Assembly: GCA_041584015.1 (NCBI GenBank)
Contig: JBFHES010000010.1
Coordinates: forward strand, 1 to 42,069
Length of the DNA: 42,069 nucleotides
Direction of reading: 5' to 3'
DNA from: JBFHES01 sp041584015
GTDB taxonomy: Bacteria; Bacteroidota; Bacteroidia; Bacteroidales; M50B96
Part shown: positions 40,135 to 42,069 of the stretch, in pieces
How positions within the stretch are numbered: the stretch's first letter is position 1
Layout: each line of letters begins with the position of its first letter
Position numbers and translations under genes: made by a program
Notes under the pieces: generated by a model
Database searches by the model: none
Told to the model about the DNA's origin: nothing
Seen by the model: the letters and a program-made list of their open reading frames with translations, nothing else

Positions 40135-42069
40135 ATGAAAAGAATACTTTTTATACTCACCTTGTACATGGCATTTTTTGCCAATCATGCTACGGCACAA
40201 AATGAATTCCTATACGAAGACTTTAGCTCCGGAAGTTATTTCATACTATACAGTGGTGTTGAAGCTGGTGCATACATTAGTAACAACAAGGCCTTTTTAA
40301 CCGGTGGCACCACAACTTCGTGGTGGGGCAATGGAGATGCCACAACCGACACCAATGCATGGACGGATAACTACGATCACCGTGCAACCTGCAGCGAGTA
40401 CATCGATGCCGGAAACTACAATGCGGTTGAGTTAAAAATAAAAATCAGGCAAATTGCAGAAGTATCTACTAAGCACAGCTGGTTTAGGGTTTTAGTGAAC
40501 GGTTATCAGCGCACAGATGTTCTTGGTAAAAAGAACTTCAACCCGACTACCCTGACTACCGATAATTACACCACACTCACTTTTAACCTCAATGATGTTG
40601 CAGGTTCTAACTTTGTACTCTCCATGCAGTCGTCGTGTAAACTACAATTATTAGATGCCGTAATGATTGACGAGGTACGATTGATCTACAACAACCTTGA
40701 TGAAGGTATTTTGCTTCCATTCAGCCAGAACTTTAGCGGACCGAATCTTCCGATGGCCTGGGCCACCACAAACGACACAGCATCCTTTGCCTGGGAAATT
40801 GGCGAAACCACAGCTGTTACCGGTGGAAATAGCTATGTCTATACACAAAACATTTCCGGCGATGGTGCAAGCAGTATTAACATGCTTAGCTTACCCGCAC
40901 TTAATTTAAGCTATCAACAGAACACCAGCATACAATTTGATCTCTTTCAAAGCACACCACTTTACCTGCTGGCAAGCACCGATACAGGCGCTACATGGGC
41001 GGATACCATAGCAACATTTAATGGTATTAATTCCTGGCAAACCCAAACGGCAAGTATTGCTGCTTACGATAATTATGAACACCTCATGCTTGCTTTTGCT
41101 TCTTTTGATACAAGCGACAATGCATCTGTAATTGCAATTGATAATGTAACATTATCAGCACAAAACAATTCAGCTATAGAGCTAAGCATCGACACATTAT
41201 TAGGGCCGGCACAACAAACCATCTATACCCAAAATGAACAGGTTTCAATTCGAGTAAGTAACAACAGTCCGCAAGCCATAAGCGACTTTCAGGTATTTTA
41301 TCAAGTAAATGATGGATTTGCTTTTAGCGAAACCATTGCAGGTCCACTTGCCGCCAATACATCAGTAGATGTCGTATTTTCTCAACTGGCCGATTTAACT
41401 GATGTTGGAGTTTACACCCTTAAAGCATGGACCAGCAAACCCTACGATACCAATAACTTGAATGATACCATCATTGAAATATACGATGTAGTTCTCCCTA
41501 CAATTACCAACTTCCCATATGTCCAATCCTTTGAAGGCGAACAATTCTGGACACAAGCCGGTGTAAATAGTTCTTGGGAATTGGGCATTCCGAGCGGAAG
41601 TATCATTAATAACGCAAGCGACGGGCAAAAAGCATGGGTAACCAATCTTAGTGCAGATTACAACAGCTACGAATATTCGCAGGTAACAAGTCCCGTTTTT
41701 GATTTTAGTGCAGTGGCTTTACCGGTAATCGAGTTTGACATTTTCTTAAGCACCGTTAATGTTGAGGACGGAGCCTGTATACAATACTCCACTAACCTGG
41801 GCAGCAGCTGGCAAACAATTGGTGCCGAGGGCGACGATTTTAACTGGTACAATGCTCCATGGGTTTATGCCTTGTTCCAAACCAATCAATTCAATGGATG
41901 GTCTGGCGAGCCTTTCGCAAATTGGGTAACTGCAAAGCATGAATTGCCAGCACTAGCCGGCGAAGGTCAAGTGCGTTTCAGGTTCTTTTTTGGCTCATCG
42001 GATAATTTCACGAATAAAGAAGGTTTTGCCTTTGATCAATTTAAGGTTTATGAAAAACCGATAAATGAT
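40135..42069 (+). CDS. Large secreted protein with choice-of-anchor J/MAM-like domains (cut by right edge)
   Basis: The frame is open from the ATG at 40135 to the window end, 645 codons, with no stop. The signal peptide MKRILFILTLYMAFFANHATAQ is followed by beta-sandwich domains. The first (about 23-185) starts NEFLYEDFSSGSYF. The second begins LPFSQNFSG and contains FDLFQSTPLYLLASTDTG and AIDNVTLS. A CARDB-like segment (about 365-455) contains VSIRVSNNSPQAISDFQVFY. A third beta-sandwich begins FPYVQSFEG and contains VEDGACIQYSTNLGSSWQTIG and FAFDQFKVYE. These are signatures of choice-of-anchor J/MAM-like adhesive domains in T9SS cargo. A C-terminal sorting domain would be expected beyond the edge but is not seen. 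It is probably a surface adhesin or a hydrolase with the enzyme part off the window. Confidence 0.88.
   Translation, partial: MKRILFILTLYMAFFANHATAQNEFLYEDFSSGSYFILYSGVEAGAYISNNKAFLTGGTTTSWWGNGDATTDTNAWTDNYDHRATCSEYIDAGNYNAVELKIKIRQIAEVSTKHSWFRVLVNGYQRTDVLGKKNFNPTTLTTDNYTTLTFNLNDVAGSNFVLSMQSSCKLQLLDAVMIDEVRLIYNNLDEGILLPFSQNFSGPNLPMAWATTNDTASFAWEIGETTAVTGGNSYVYTQNISGDGASSINMLSLPALNLSYQQNTSIQFDLFQSTPLYLLASTDTGATWADTIATFNGINSWQTQTASIAAYDNYEHLMLAFASFDTSDNASVIAIDNVTLSAQNNSAIELSIDTLLGPAQQTIYTQNEQVSIRVSNNSPQAISDFQVFYQVNDGFAFSETIAGPLAANTSVDVVFSQLADLTDVGVYTLKAWTSKPYDTNNLNDTIIEIYDVVLPTITNFPYVQSFEGEQFWTQAGVNSSWELGIPSGSIINNASDGQKAWVTNLSADYNSYEYSQVTSPVFDFSAVALPVIEFDIFLSTVNVEDGACIQYSTNLGSSWQTIGAEGDDFNWYNAPWVYALFQTNQFNGWSGEPFANWVTAKHELPALAGEGQVRFRFFFGSSDNFTNKEGFAFDQFKVYEKPIND

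Noticed and set aside
1..42069. CRISPR arrays, tRNA or rRNA genes, insertion sequences, prophage genes
   Set aside because: No regularly spaced repeats, cloverleaf-like sequences, conserved rRNA stretches, transposase, integrase or phage structural genes were recognised on either strand.

Overview
The window looks like chromosomal DNA from a member of the Bacteroidota, probably a free-living or marine Bacteroidales/Marinilabiliales-type organism; the genus cannot be fixed from sequence alone. The reasons are: several proteins with type IX secretion (T9SS) C-terminal sorting domains, an S46 dipeptidyl-peptidase, an Omp28-like protein, a DUF2723 protein, no consistent Shine-Dalgarno sequences, and many genes preceded by the Bacteroidota -7 element TAnnTTTG. 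No rRNA, tRNA, CRISPR array, insertion sequence or prophage gene was seen.

Layout. 1-1247 (-) is the 5' part of leuS, cut by the left edge. 1368-2288 (-) is an exported lipoprotein. 2625-9211 (+) holds proline dehydrogenase, an FtsX/MacB-type permease, a DPP7-like secreted peptidase and a small unknown protein. 9455-14900 (+) holds a DUF2723 glycosyltransferase-like membrane protein, purD and a polytopic membrane protein. 14916-16163 (-) holds a UPF0126/TRIC-type channel and an HD hydrolase. 16388-21012 holds a carboxypeptidase-regulatory-like exported protein (+), a PPOx protein and dnaG (both -), and a sirtuin (+). 21085-25385 (-) is a block of exported proteins: two with T9SS sorting domains (one Omp28-like) and a C1 peptidase. 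25607-27661 (+) is ppk1. 27663-32620 (-) is a compact run rsfS-ftsH-LUD-DUF2007-cdsA-psd, combining ribosome silencing, membrane proteolysis and phosphatidylethanolamine synthesis. birA (+) diverges from it. 35886-36932 (-) is SRPBCC-pyrE. 37107-38359 (+) is a NUDIX hydrolase and a DedA/YqaA-like protein. 38494-42069 (+) is a CtpA-type protease and a large secreted protein cut by the right edge.

The most unusual stretch is about 33590-35872, between birA and the SRPBCC/pyrE pair. Three AT-rich orphan genes lie there, all on the + strand. Each encodes a protein with an N-terminal signal or anchor, and each is followed within about 60-90 bases by an imperfect palindrome ending in a GTTRRRY-like core (GTTAGGC, GTTAGTC, GTTGGAC). 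One orphan ORF per unit, uniform orientation and a terminal hairpin are what an integron-type gene-cassette cluster without a nearby integrase would look like. This is a hypothesis, but it is the best candidate here for an undescribed system.

Other points of interest are a sirtuin with the desuccinylase Tyr/Arg pair but no zinc-cysteine tetrad, a NUDIX gene whose promoter sits so close to its ATG that its mRNA should be leaderless, a perfect inverted repeat in the ppk1 promoter region, and a long hairpin between the DUF2723 gene and purD.
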